From: Burkholderiales bacterium
GTDB taxonomy: Bacteria; Pseudomonadota; Gammaproteobacteria; Burkholderiales; Nitrosomonadaceae
Assembly (NCBI GenBank): GCA_024235735.1
Contig: JACKLU010000008.1
Coordinates: 1 to 64,000, forward strand
Direction of reading: 5' to 3'
Length of the DNA stretch: 64,000 nt
The position numbers and the translations under genes are program-made. Each line of letters opens with the position of its first letter. Positions within the stretch are counted from its first letter, which is position 1. A model generated the notes under the pieces. It searched no databases. It was not told the origin of the DNA and saw only the letters and a program-made list of their open reading frames with translations. Of this stretch, positions 53,827-62,968 are shown piece after piece.

Positions 53827-54007
53827 CCATTTCATTTACTATTGAAGAGCTGTTTTCAATGTATTGAGTTAGTTAGCATCCAAGAAAAGCAATAGACGGA
53901 GATCAGTCATAATATTTCTTTATTTCCCGTCGTGATTAACTCCGTAAAACCAGAAAACCCGCACAACTTATCCATTCGTCACAACATCAAGCAGGCCTGA
54001 TTATATT

Positions 54008-54270
54008 GGTTGACAATAGCAGCCTTCGGCTTATCCACAATGCTGGAATATTTACAAAAGATTATTGTGGCAAAATATACATTTCAAGGAAGGTAAAAGT
54101 CTATTTTCATAAAAATAGATTTTAGAAACCTTTCTAATACTGCAAAAAAACCATGTTATCAAGACAATCCAAGATCTTCCTGTCTAAATTTAGGTTAATC
54201 ATACAGGTATAAATAATTTCCGATAAGTGCTGTATACTGAATTATATTGTTTCCACAGGGTTGACAATAG
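54008..54270. promoter_or_regulatory. Repeated GGTTGACAATAG motifs upstream of the LysR gene
   Basis: The 12-mer GGTTGACAATAG occurs at 54008-54019 and again at 54259-54270, 8 bp before the LysR ATG. Both copies are preceded by ATTATATTG, with an 11-nt insertion in the second. This could be an autoregulatory site or tandem promoters. No gene lies in 53719-54278. Confidence 0.4.
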
Positions 54271-54278
54271 TTTAAATA

Positions 54279-55187
54279 ATGCAAGATCTTAATTTATTGG
54301 GCATCTACGCGCGCGTAGTTGAGGCCGGAAGCTTTGCTGAGGCTGCAAGACGCATGGGTATTTCGCGCGCCGCTGTCAGCAAGGCAATTTCCAAACTGGA
54401 AAAGAATCTTGGCGCGCAATTATTAAACCGCAGCACACGGCATCTGAGCCTGACCGAGGCGGGCGCCGTACTCGCAGAACACTCGGCGCACATTCTAGAT
54501 GAAGCAGAGCAGGCAGAACGGTTTGTAAACAGCCTGCAGGCCGAGCCGCGCGGCATGCTTAAAGTCAGCGCATCCGTCGCCTTTGGCACGCTGCATGTAG
54601 CACCCGCACTAGCTGATTTTCTTGCGCGCTATCCGGAAATCCGGATTGACTTAACCATCACCGATCGTCCGGTCGATTTGGTCGAGGAAGGCCAGGATGT
54701 CATCATTCGGGTTACTAATGAACCGGATCTGAATCTTGTCGCTCGCAGACTGGCGCCCGCACGGCGCAGACTATGCGCAACCCCCCGGTATTTTGAGAAA
54801 AACGGCATACCGCGAACACCAGAAGATCTGATCAAACATAACTGCCTGGATTACACACTTTCAGGAGAACAAGGACACTGGAATTTTACCGGCCCCGAGG
54901 GCACCATTACCGTGCCCGTTTCAGGCAATCTGCGGATCAATGACGATGACGCACTGTCTCAGGCGGTATTGGGTGGCCTGGGTATCGCGTTACTGCCAAC
55001 ATTCACTGTTGGTAAAGAATTGCAAAGCGGAAAACTGCTGGCGGTGCTTTCCGAATACACCCCGGTAGAACGTTACGTTTACGCCTGCCATTTGCCCAGC
55101 CGCCATGTACCTACCAAGGTACGCTCGTTTATTGATTTTCTTACCACACGCATTGGCAAGATACCGTACTGGGATCAGTACCCATAA
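54279..55187 (+). CDS. LysR-family transcriptional regulator
   Basis: The 302-residue protein has the N-terminal winged HTH (DLNLLGIYARVVEAGSFAEA, AARRMGISRAAVSKAISKLE, LLNRSTRHLSLTEAG) and a LysR substrate domain (about residues 90-300, DLTITDRPVDLVEEGQDVII). It resembles the DhcR/PecT-like group that controls quinone or aromatic stress genes in other bacteria; the target here is unknown. It has no divergent partner gene. Its 3' end overlaps rluD by 13 bp, convergently. Confidence 0.93.
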   Translation: MQDLNLLGIYARVVEAGSFAEAARRMGISRAAVSKAISKLEKNLGAQLLNRSTRHLSLTEAGAVLAEHSAHILDEAEQAERFVNSLQAEPRGMLKVSASVAFGTLHVAPALADFLARYPEIRIDLTITDRPVDLVEEGQDVIIRVTNEPDLNLVARRLAPARRRLCATPRYFEKNGIPRTPEDLIKHNCLDYTLSGEQGHWNFTGPEGTITVPVSGNLRINDDDALSQAVLGGLGIALLPTFTVGKELQSGKLLAVLSEYTPVERYVYACHLPSRHVPTKVRSFIDFLTTRIGKIPYWDQYP

Positions 55188-56200
55188 ACAGCGTTCCGAG
55201 TATTCCCCTGATCACAAAGCCGAAGCTGTTCAAGCAAGATTGTCAGATCATCAGGTATTTCAGAACGCCATTCCATCAACTGCGTACTTCCAGGGTGACA
55301 GAGCGCCAGCTTCCATGCATGCAGCGCCTGCCGGGGGAATGCACTCAAGAGCATTCCAATTTCCGCAGCCATCTTCCCCGGCTTGCCGCCATAAACAGAA
55401 TCACCGACCAATGCATGTCCTATGGAATGCATATGAACACGAATCTGATGCGTACGTCCCGTTTCCAGACTGCACTGCAACAATGAGCAGCCCGTCAAAT
55501 GCTCGAGAACACGATAATGTGTTCGCGCCGGCTTCCCGCGCATGTTAACAGCCATTTTTGTACGGTGCACCGGATGGCGGCCAACAGGTGCGTCAATACT
55601 GCCGCTGCCGGCAACTTTACCCAGCACCAGCGCCAGATAATCACGTTTGACTGTACGCTGCTGCAACTGGCGCACCAGACTCGTTTGCGCCTCAATCGTC
55701 TTTGCCACGACCAGCAATCCGCTGGTGTCTTTATCCAGCCGATGAACGATGCCCGCGCGCGGAACGTGTTCAAGCTGCGGCAAATGATGCAGTAGCGCAT
55801 TCAACATGGTGCCTTGCCGGTTGCCATTTCCAGGATGCACCACCAGACCGGCCGGTTTATTGATAATCAGCAGCGTTTCATCCTCGAAAATAATATCCAG
55901 CAGGATAGCTTCAGGCATATGCTGCTGTTCGACGACAGGAACATCGGGGTAAATTGAAACTTGCTCCCCGCCCCAAACTTTCTGTTTAGTCGTACAACCC
56001 TGCTCATCCAGCTTAACATGCCCTTTGAGTATCCAGGATTGGATGCGGCTGCGCGACCAGTCCGGCAACAATTTTGCCAGCGCCTGATCGAGGCGCTGGC
56101 CTGCGTTGTCCACAGAAATCACGACATGTATGACCGACGCATCCGTCTCAAACCGTGCTGGCGATGGCGGCTTTACGTTATAATCTTTTTTTGATTCCAT
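55175..56200 (-). CDS. rluD: 23S rRNA pseudouridine synthase RluD
   Basis: RluD makes pseudouridines 1911, 1915 and 1917 in helix 69 of 23S rRNA. The 341-residue protein has an N-terminal S4 domain (QRLDQALAKLLPDWSRSRIQ) and a catalytic RluA-type domain with GIVHRLDKDTSGLLVVAKT (catalytic Asp in HRLDKDT), and LETGRTHQIRVHMHSIGHAL. Its ATG is only 14 bp from the divergent bamD ATG. Confidence 0.94.
   Translation of the reverse strand: MESKKDYNVKPPSPARFETDASVIHVVISVDNAGQRLDQALAKLLPDWSRSRIQSWILKGHVKLDEQGCTTKQKVWGGEQVSIYPDVPVVEQQHMPEAILLDIIFEDETLLIINKPAGLVVHPGNGNRQGTMLNALLHHLPQLEHVPRAGIVHRLDKDTSGLLVVAKTIEAQTSLVRQLQQRTVKRDYLALVLGKVAGSGSIDAPVGRHPVHRTKMAVNMRGKPARTHYRVLEHLTGCSLLQCSLETGRTHQIRVHMHSIGHALVGDSVYGGKPGKMAAEIGMLLSAFPRQALHAWKLALCHPGSTQLMEWRSEIPDDLTILLEQLRLCDQGNTRNAVYGY
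56179..56184 (+). promoter_or_regulatory. Candidate -10 of bamD inside rluD
   Basis: A perfect TATAAT lies 31 bp before the bamD start, within the first codons of rluD. I see no good -35, so the promoter is only likely. The two divergent starts are 14 bp apart, so each promoter must lie inside the other gene. Confidence 0.45.
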
Positions 56201-56214
56201 GCTTTTTTGACTTT

Positions 56215-57027
56215 ATGATGATGTTCAAAAACATTGCCTTGTTTTTAATTCTGGCATCTACACTATCCGCATGCGGTTTACTGCCCGATCAGAAAGAAGA
56301 TACGCATAACTGGTCGGCAAGCAAGTTTTACGAAGAAGCAAAAGAAAAATTAAGTAGCGGAAATTATGAGGCTTCAATTAAACTGTTTGAAGGACTGGAA
56401 GCCCGATATCCTTACGGCCGCTATGCACAGCAGGCCCAGCTTGAAACGGCCTACGCGCATTATAAAAATCAGGAACAGGCTTCTGCTATTGCCGCAGCCG
56501 ATCGTTTCATTAAACTGCACCCCAATCATCCCAATGTTGATTATGCCTATTATATCAAGGGCCTGGTTAATTATCATGATAACTGGGGCATTATGAACTT
56601 CCTGATGCGCGGCTTTCTGAAACAGGACATGAGTGAACGCGACTCGAAAGCATCACGCGAATCGTTTGAAAATTTCAAGGAACTGGTGACACGTTTTCCG
56701 AACAGTAAATACGCGCCCGATTCCAGACAGCGCATGGCGCACTTGCTGAATGTCATCGCCATGAACGAAGTCCATGTTGCGCGTTATTATATGAAACGGC
56801 ATGCTTATGTCGCCGCGGCCAATCGGGCGCAGTACGCAATCAAGGAATACCCGCTTACACCCGCCGCCGAGGAAGCGCTCTATATCATGGCCCAGGCCTA
56901 CAATGCGCTGGGCATGCCCGAATTAAGCAATGACGCCGAACGCGTATTGAAAAGAAATTTTCCCGACAGCAAGTTCCTCGGTGATATAGAGGAATCCGAA
57001 AACCCATCGTGGTGGAAATTCTGGTAA
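56215..57027 (+). CDS. bamD: Outer-membrane assembly lipoprotein BamD
   Basis: BamD is the essential TPR lipoprotein of the BAM complex that inserts outer-membrane barrels. The 270-residue product has the lipobox LSAC and then TPR-like helices with the BamD pattern AKEKLSSGNYEASIKLFEGL, EARYPYGRYAQQAQLETAYA and FPNSKYAPDSRQRM. Three in-frame ATGs (56215, 56218, 56221) are possible starts; the first is given. The gene ends 7 bp before the convergent uspA-like gene. Confidence 0.94.
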   Translation: MMMFKNIALFLILASTLSACGLLPDQKEDTHNWSASKFYEEAKEKLSSGNYEASIKLFEGLEARYPYGRYAQQAQLETAYAHYKNQEQASAIAAADRFIKLHPNHPNVDYAYYIKGLVNYHDNWGIMNFLMRGFLKQDMSERDSKASRESFENFKELVTRFPNSKYAPDSRQRMAHLLNVIAMNEVHVARYYMKRHAYVAAANRAQYAIKEYPLTPAAEEALYIMAQAYNALGMPELSNDAERVLKRNFPDSKFLGDIEESENPSWWKFW

Positions 57028-57034
57028 CTAAAGC

Positions 57035-57481
57035 CTATTGATTATCTTTTAAATGCACTGTCAAAACGTCACACTCAGCATTAAAGATAACACCTTTAGC
57101 GGTTGATCCCATCAACGCCGCCAATCCATGGTGGCCGTGCGACCCCACGACAATCAGATCGACCCGCTCTTTCAACGCAAGCTGAATAATTTCTTCCTGC
57201 GGTTTTCCCCAGATCAGCCAGCGGTTGGCTGGTGCAATACCCACACTATCGCATACCTGATTGAGTCTGTTTTTTTCATCTTCCAGAAGCGGATCACCGG
57301 ATTCATCACGCAATGCAATGATGACGCCGTACGGCGTATCCGGCATGGGAATATTATCCAGAACATGAATCACACTGAGTTCGGCATTTAATTGGTTGGC
57401 CAGGTGCTTGGCCTGCTTAACAACAATACCGTCGTAATCCGAGAAATCAATAGCAGCAAGAATTTTCTTATAATTATTCAT
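57035..57481 (-). CDS. Universal stress protein (UspA family)
   Basis: The 148-residue protein has the Usp fold with KILAAIDFSDY at the start and the ATP-binding-type motif VVGSHGHHGLAALMGSTAKG near the end (G-2x-G-9x-G pattern). Such proteins bind ATP and help survival under stress. It stands alone and converges on bamD. The 57482-57676 stretch upstream shows no gene. Confidence 0.92.
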   Translation of the reverse strand: MNNYKKILAAIDFSDYDGIVVKQAKHLANQLNAELSVIHVLDNIPMPDTPYGVIIALRDESGDPLLEDEKNRLNQVCDSVGIAPANRWLIWGKPQEEIIQLALKERVDLIVVGSHGHHGLAALMGSTAKGVIFNAECDVLTVHLKDNQ

Positions 57482-57676
57482 ATACAGTTCACTTTAAACA
57501 TAGCCAACCGGATTGGCAAACTGTTGATTTTACCCTATCCGGGGCTTCTCTGGATAACGCGCTCCATTGCGCAAATCAAAGGTAACACGCACCTTATTCA
57601 AGTTCCGCAAGTCAGAAAATGATTCATCATACAATCACTTACTTTGCAAAATTTTAAGCTGTCCTTAACATTAATT

Positions 57677-58475
57677 GTAACCATTCAGCATAATCAAAAA
57701 ACCAAAAACACCCCTATAAGAAATCAGGCAATTTATTGGCAAAAAGCAGTGTAAGCGCCTCACTGGCGGACAGTCTGTTTTTTCTGCAGGCCGACAGATA
57801 ACTACGCACTCGGCAGAAAATATCAGCGCCATCTTTTAATCGAAAGCATCCCGATATTTTTTGGTGTACTTTTGTCATGCACAGGTCGTTCTTCCCCTGA
57901 TTGTTGGTGAAAGGCACGATAGGATTGACCATGAACCGCAAACATCCTGTTCGTAAAGCTGGAAGCGTTCGAGTAGATTCCGGGCTTTGCCGCGTTTCGT
58001 TCGCCCACGCTGTTTGGGATTTTTCTTTTCATCCGGCGGTGGACATTCGATTTCGGTCTGACTGAGTAAATTCCGGTAGCGTTCTGTATAGTGTTTTGCC
58101 CACTGTTGACCGTCCTGCGCATGGGCGCGTTCAAGTTCGCGCAAATGGTGTGCGTTACACAATGCATGTTCGCAGTCAATATACTGATAGTAAGGCTTCC
58201 AGTGGTCGTGGCAGAACACCCCTTTAAACCGGGGCAACACACCTTTTTCATTCATCGCTTCAGTTCCCCGACGGGTGTGCGTATAAAACAGTGTCCATCG
58301 CGCGTTCGAGTGGCAATGTAGCTTGCCATCAATATTGATACTTGTCTCATCGGTGTGTAACAGCAGTGCGGCGACAAGATGATCGACCAGCTTCTGCTCA
58401 AATTCCTCCAACAAAGCAAATGCCTGCCGCGCGATCATTCATGCTTTATTTCGGGTGAGTGGCGGAATAGTTAAC
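57677..58475 (-). mobile_element. Internally deleted IS66-family element
   Basis: This ~800-bp relic has inverted ends: GTAACCATTCAGC at 57677-57689 and, read inverted at 58475-58462, GTTAACTATTCCGC. Both match the ends (GTAACTATTCAGC) of the MITE at 61730-61872 with one or two changes. It encloses the C-terminal part of an IS66 transposase and lacks the small accessory frames and the transposase N-terminus. No target duplication is left. A -1/+1 frameshift adds to the decay. Confidence 0.7.
57714..58438 (-). pseudogene. IS66 transposase TnpC, truncated and frameshifted
   Basis: The minus strand holds the C-terminal part of an IS66-type TnpC. The first frame (58438 down to about 57940) reads LVDHLVAALLLHTDETSINI, the DDE-type HTDET, CHDHWKPYYQY and CEHALCNAHHLRELE. 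The sequence continues only in another frame (57941 to 57714) as NPIVPFTNNQGKNDLCMTKV, QQ/HQKISGCFR-type text and a final NKLPDFL. A frameshift near 57935-57945 separates them. The N-terminal half is missing. Confidence 0.88.
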
Positions 58476-58737
58476 AGATTCAGCGTGGATTATGTCTTTC
58501 CATGAATGCATGAAATACTGCTTTATTGCCCGATGAATACCACTATATAAAGCGTTTTTCATCAACTTGACACCGGTTCAAACGGAATGTTCCAATAACG
58601 CTGCTGATGCCGATACCGCCGGATTTCGATGAACGCGGGTACAAGTAAAACACATTGAATGGCCGGTCGTCAGAGTATGGCACTTCGGCACAAAAGCAGC
58701 CGATTCTTAATCCACGCCACGTAACAGGGAGGGCGCC

Positions 58738-59619
58738 ATGAAACAAAGCATCAAATCCATTATTTCAACAGCATGCCTGCTGGTTCTTTTGTTCAGCTTC
58801 AATCCGGCAACTGCAGCGACAACCAGTCAGATTGAAACGCTGTTCAACTGGGCGGAAAATACTTTTCCAGAACTGTTTCCAGACCATCAGATCAGCCAGA
58901 CGGTCGATCCCTGGGTATTCCGCTTTTATCCGGCTACCGGCATTTACGCGGGCGTGAAGAATGACGAAGTTTTCGTGCTGGGCGGGCCGTGGGGAACGGA
59001 AAATCCGACGTTTATCGACACACTGCCCAATCTGCTCGCGCAGATACAGGGTAGCGGCGGCAACGGCAGCGTCCCGGCATGCAGCGATACAGCGACTATT
59101 CCTGAAGGCATGGTCATCACCCAAAGCGGCAATGTAGTCAACATCACCACGAATGGACAATGCATTGTGGTCGACAATCCCGAAAACACCAATTTCTGTG
59201 AACCGCCCGCACCACTGCAAGAAACCGGCATTTCCATTCTGAGCACCAATAATGTCACTTCATTCCAGACCACCGGCATTACGCTCAATCTGCCGCCCAA
59301 TATCCCTAACCCAGTGGATCTCTTCACGCAAAACACGTCGACCTGCATCATCAATGCTCAGGAAGAGTTGGCCAATCAGGTAGTAAACAGCAATATCTGT
59401 CTCGACATTACCAATCAACTCTCACAGCTGTCCGGCTTTCCGGGCGTCACCATCAATCCACCGGTTACCGTTACAACCGTCACGTCGAGCACCAATCAAC
59501 GCGTAGCGGATTGCTTTGCCACCAGTGCGGCATTTATCACCAACATATTCACCGGCGAATCATGGGTGAACGTCAACGGCAGCTTCATACCCGCTTCGGG
59601 GGTAGCTTCCGGCTTCTAA
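58738..59619 (+). CDS. Secreted protein of unknown function
   Basis: The 293-residue protein has a signal peptide (about residues 1-26, ending ATA). An N-terminal domain (about residues 28-100) follows, with LFNWAENTFPELFPDH and WVFRFYPATGIYAGVKND, a layout I recognise only as a recurring motif of exported betaproteobacterial proteins. The C-terminal region is rich in Asn, Thr, Val and Ile with several Cys, which suggests a beta-rich extracellular fold. GGGAGG lies 8 nt before the ATG. The function is unknown and it stands alone. Confidence 0.78.
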   Translation: MKQSIKSIISTACLLVLLFSFNPATAATTSQIETLFNWAENTFPELFPDHQISQTVDPWVFRFYPATGIYAGVKNDEVFVLGGPWGTENPTFIDTLPNLLAQIQGSGGNGSVPACSDTATIPEGMVITQSGNVVNITTNGQCIVVDNPENTNFCEPPAPLQETGISILSTNNVTSFQTTGITLNLPPNIPNPVDLFTQNTSTCIINAQEELANQVVNSNICLDITNQLSQLSGFPGVTINPPVTVTTVTSSTNQRVADCFATSAAFITNIFTGESWVNVNGSFIPASGVASGF

Positions 59620-59663
59620 TACCAGCGGATCGATCGCGACAAAAATAGCCATTTGGCAGAGCA

Positions 59664-59697
59664 TGCGGTGAGGGTTACTCGCAAAACCCTCACCGCA
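59664..59697. terminator. Hairpin between convergent genes
   Basis: A perfect 13-bp stem (TGCGGTGAGGGTT / AACCCTCACCGCA) with an 8-nt loop lies between the secreted-protein gene and the convergent mscS gene. There is no clear U-tract, but the position fits a bidirectional terminator. Confidence 0.55.
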
Positions 59698-59736
59698 GTG
59701 CCTGTTATCAGCCGGAAAGGTCTATAAGGTTACCAC

Positions 59737-60558
59737 TTACCGCCGATAAATCCGCTCCAGCACGCCCTGTGTGATATGCCGCTCGAGTTCGGCGGCTTTT
59801 TCGGTGGGACAGAAGATGATGACGGTAATAATGCATTTAGCGAGTTCACTCGTACTGATCATAATACGCGGCTCGGGACCGGGAATATCGATGCCGGTTC
59901 TTTTTTCGATAAATGCGTTATAGCGCCGCGCGACCTCGGCAAAATCGGCTGAACAGTGATCGATTTCAGCTACGATCCATTCGCGAATATCTGCGATATT
60001 GAAGCACGTATCAATCGCGATATTGAAGCGATGAAAGGCATAGCGCTTGGAGAAATTGAGGTTCTTAATCGGTTCCGATAAAAAAAGACTGTTGGGAATC
60101 ACGATAACCTTGCCGGTAAAACTGTAATCATTGGGCGGCCTGTCGAGTTCCTGCAGCGTAGTGGAAAACAAGTTGAAATCGATCACTTCTCCCCGGTTCG
60201 CACCCACTTCGATCCAGTCACCGATGGTAAACGCGCCCGTGCCCGCGCGCAGCATGGCGCCGCTGAAACACAGAATCAGTTCCTTGGTTGCGATCACCAG
60301 CGCCAGTGTCACCGCAGCAATCGAAAAAGCGAAATTCTTCAGCTCAGGCCACCAGATAGCCAGTAACCCGAAAACAATAATCAGCCAGCTGAAGTTTTTC
60401 ACGCTGGTGATCCAGTGCCTGCGCCCCTCGGTGAGGATCGCCCGGTTGCGTTTGATCAGGTGGACCAGCGCAATCCGCAACGAGAGCATCACCGCAATCA
60501 AAACGCCGCTGCGCACCAGCTGGTAGTCATTCTGATAGATCAACAGCAATTCAGACAT
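59737..60558 (-). CDS. MscS-family mechanosensitive channel
   Basis: The 273-residue membrane protein has about four N-terminal helices (to about residue 105) and an MscS beta/C-terminal domain, with GTGAFTIGDWIEVGANRGEV followed by IDFN and VIVIPNSLFLSEPIKNLNFS, the latter corresponding to the IPN motif of MscS channels. It is shorter than E. coli MscS (286) but normal in layout. Its role is probably ion flux under osmotic downshock. It follows no operon partner. Confidence 0.88.
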   Translation of the reverse strand: MSELLLIYQNDYQLVRSGVLIAVMLSLRIALVHLIKRNRAILTEGRRHWITSVKNFSWLIIVFGLLAIWWPELKNFAFSIAAVTLALVIATKELILCFSGAMLRAGTGAFTIGDWIEVGANRGEVIDFNLFSTTLQELDRPPNDYSFTGKVIVIPNSLFLSEPIKNLNFSKRYAFHRFNIAIDTCFNIADIREWIVAEIDHCSADFAEVARRYNAFIEKRTGIDIPGPEPRIMISTSELAKCIITVIIFCPTEKAAELERHITQGVLERIYRR

Positions 60559-60669
60559 AGATTAGGAAATCCAGCGCAATGCACCGGATTTATAGTTGCA
60601 TTTTTTCAAAAATGATATAAACAACGCGCCTCGTTGACGATGACAACAGCGGCACGCACGAACATCTGT

Positions 60670-61578
60670 TCACACAAACCGCATCGACAAATCCACCGCC
60701 TGTATGTTTTTCGTCAAACCACCGATGGAAATCCGGTCAACACCGGTTTCGGCCACGCTGCGCACCGTATCCAGGCCGATATTACCGGAAGCTTCCAGGA
60801 TAATAGTCTGCCCTGCTCTAGCGGCATGATGCGCACGCAGCGCAACCGCTTCACTTAATTGCACCAAGGTGAAATTATCGAGCAGCACCATCAAGGCACC
60901 TGCATCGAGGGCAACCTGCAATTCCTGCAGGGATTCCACCTCGATCTGAATAAAAACATTCCGCGGCGCGATGGCCCGCGCTGTTTCAAGCACCTGACAC
61001 ATACCGCCGGCTGCGGCAATATGATTTTCCTTGATCAGAATGCCGTCATGCAGCCCCAGACGATGGTTGACACCGCCGCCGCACCGGACTGCGTATTTCT
61101 GCGCCAGCCGCAGGCCGGGCAACGTTTTGCGAGTATCCACGATCACCGCCGGTGTGCCATCAATGACATCCACATAACGTCGCGTCTGCGTCGCCACAGC
61201 GGACAAGAGTTGCAAAAAATTCAGCGCCGAACGTTCGGCCGTCAATAAAGCCCGCGCGTTACCGGAAACCCGGCAGATCTTCTGCTGCGCCGCAAGGCGG
61301 TCACCGTCTGCGGCAAACCATTCTATGCTGACATCCGGGCAAAGCATTTGGAAACAGCGCTCAAACCACTGCACGCCACACAACACCGCATTCTCGCGGG
61401 TCACAACATCCGCCGCAAGCGTCTGTTGTTCAGGAATCAGCAGCACGGTCAGATCGCCGGTTCCAATGTCCTCCGCCAATGCCTGACTGACGTTTTTATT
61501 GATTTCTTCGAGCAAGGTATCCGGTTTCCTATATTTGTTTTTCCGAACCGCATTATAGTATGTCACGCATTTACGCAT
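60670..61578 (-). CDS. nadC: Nicotinate-nucleotide pyrophosphorylase (carboxylating)
   Basis: NadC converts quinolinate and PRPP to nicotinate mononucleotide in NAD synthesis. Conserved segments are LAEDIGTGDLTVLLIP, LTAERSALNFLQLLSAVAT, VDTRKTLPGLRLAQKYAVRC, GGGVNHRLGLHDGILIKENH and LEASGNIGLDTVRSVAETGV. The ATG at 61578 (302 residues) gives the family length; the frame stays open to 61716. A MITE lies just upstream, between this gene and the divergent PD40 gene. Confidence 0.94.
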   Translation of the reverse strand: MRKCVTYYNAVRKNKYRKPDTLLEEINKNVSQALAEDIGTGDLTVLLIPEQQTLAADVVTRENAVLCGVQWFERCFQMLCPDVSIEWFAADGDRLAAQQKICRVSGNARALLTAERSALNFLQLLSAVATQTRRYVDVIDGTPAVIVDTRKTLPGLRLAQKYAVRCGGGVNHRLGLHDGILIKENHIAAAGGMCQVLETARAIAPRNVFIQIEVESLQELQVALDAGALMVLLDNFTLVQLSEAVALRAHHAARAGQTIILEASGNIGLDTVRSVAETGVDRISIGGLTKNIQAVDLSMRFV

Positions 61579-61721
61579 CGCTGAAAGCTGCGCTTTTAAT
61601 TCAAAACAATGTATTTGCGAGTCCTGATTTCCCGATCCATCATCGTTCGCAGCAAATTTAATCGCGGATTTCTGCGGCCATTGATGCAGATCAGCCCGGG
61701 CTGTAAAAAATAGCATAAAAT

Positions 61722-61880
61722 CTTGTCTGGTAACTATTCAGCGCACTTTGTCATTCCGAGCAACGCGAGGAATCTTGGGTTTTGGGCGCATTAATAAACG
61801 CTCAAGATTTCTCGCTGCCGCTCGAAATGACAGAATAATCAAACACCTTGTCAAATAAGGCTGAATAGTTACCTTGTCTG
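61722..61880. mobile_element. IS66-type MITE (family D) with 8-bp target duplication
   Basis: The 143-bp element 61730-61872 has perfect 13-bp inverted ends GTAACTATTCAGC and is flanked by the perfect direct repeat CTTGTCTG (61722-61729 and 61873-61880). An 8-bp duplication and GTAA ends are typical of IS66 insertions. Inside is a long imperfect palindrome (TGTCATTCCGAGCAACGCGA ... and its inverse, about 29 bp per arm). It encodes nothing. It lies in the divergent nadC / PD40 promoter region. The perfect flanks suggest a recent insertion. Confidence 0.85.
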
Positions 61881-61901
61881 TATTAAAAAGGAGGTCTGTA
61901 T

Positions 61902-62954
61902 ATGAAAATAAAGCACGTTATTTCAACCTTGAGTGCTGTGCCGCTCGTGTTGATGCTGTCACCCACCATCTCCCATGCCATGCCGGGCATGCATGGCAGC
62001 AGTAGCGGGAGCGCCGACGAGGCGCCGCGCGTATCGGAAGATATGGGTAAACCGATCAATTCACCGGGTGCGGAAATGGAGATTACCTACAGCGCCGATG
62101 GCAAAACCGCGATCTTTGTGTCCACCCGCGCGGGTAGCATTGAATCACCCGGAAATCCCTATAACTTTGATATCTGGATGTCTCACAACGTCGATGGCAT
62201 CTGGCAGCCGCCTGTTCATCTGGGGCCGGACATGGATCCCGCAACAGGACCAAACATTAACACATCCGCCTGGGAGCTGGAGCCAAGTTTTTCCGATGAC
62301 GGCAATGTCATTTATTTCACGCGCTATGAACCGGGTAACATGCTGTCCGGCGATCTCTACGTCGTTCAGAAAATCGATGGCGTCTGGCAATCCGCCAGAA
62401 ACTGGAACGATGTGCCGGAACTGCCGAACATCAATACGCCGACCGGCGAGGAGCATTGTCCGATCATTGCTTCCGACAGCCTGATTTACTTCAGCTACAA
62501 TCAGCCGGGCGTCACCCAGGACAGCGATATCTGGAAAGTTGAAAAGAAAGACGGTGTCTGGCAGGAGCCGGTGAGCCTGGGACCGAAAATTAACTCACCG
62601 CATCGCGACCACATGCACTGGACCGGGCTGTCGAAAGACGGCAAGAGTCTGATCATAACCAGCACGCGGCCTGATCTGGATTCGCGGGGCGGGCATGACG
62701 AATGGATTTCGCACCAGAATGAAAATGGCGAATGGCAGGAGCCGTTGAATCTCGGCGATGCGATCAATACCGGTGGAGAAGATATGTGCTGGACTTTTAC
62801 GCCGGATGGCAAGAAATTCACCGGCAGCTGGGGCCCGCACGGCACCTACGATATGGATATCCGCTGGGTCAACAAGGACGATGTACCCTTGCTCAAGAAC
62901 TTCGAACCCATCGGTCCACCACCCAATCTGCTCAAATCGTCTTACCGGCAGTAA
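61902..62954 (+). CDS. Secreted PD40/TolB-like beta-propeller protein
   Basis: The 350-residue protein has a signal peptide (MKIKHVISTLSAVPLVLMLS ... SHA) and WD40-like PD40 repeats, seen as SADGKTAIFVSTRAG, EPSFSDDGNVIYFTRYEPGN, PIIASDSLIYFSYNQPG, LSKDGKSLIITSTRPD and FTPDGKKFTGSWG, about five blades. Such propellers bind proteins or ligands in the periplasm; a specific role is unknown. A strong AAGGAGG lies 8 nt upstream, and the gene's promoter region contains the IS66-type MITE. Confidence 0.87.
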   Translation: MKIKHVISTLSAVPLVLMLSPTISHAMPGMHGSSSGSADEAPRVSEDMGKPINSPGAEMEITYSADGKTAIFVSTRAGSIESPGNPYNFDIWMSHNVDGIWQPPVHLGPDMDPATGPNINTSAWELEPSFSDDGNVIYFTRYEPGNMLSGDLYVVQKIDGVWQSARNWNDVPELPNINTPTGEEHCPIIASDSLIYFSYNQPGVTQDSDIWKVEKKDGVWQEPVSLGPKINSPHRDHMHWTGLSKDGKSLIITSTRPDLDSRGGHDEWISHQNENGEWQEPLNLGDAINTGGEDMCWTFTPDGKKFTGSWGPHGTYDMDIRWVNKDDVPLLKNFEPIGPPPNLLKSSYRQ

Positions 62955-62968
62955 AGCAGATCGAACCA

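Noticed and set aside
57823..58251. 142-residue minus-strand frame inside the IS66 fragment
   Set aside because: It is in a third frame without transposase motifs. The real remnant is carried by the two other frames.
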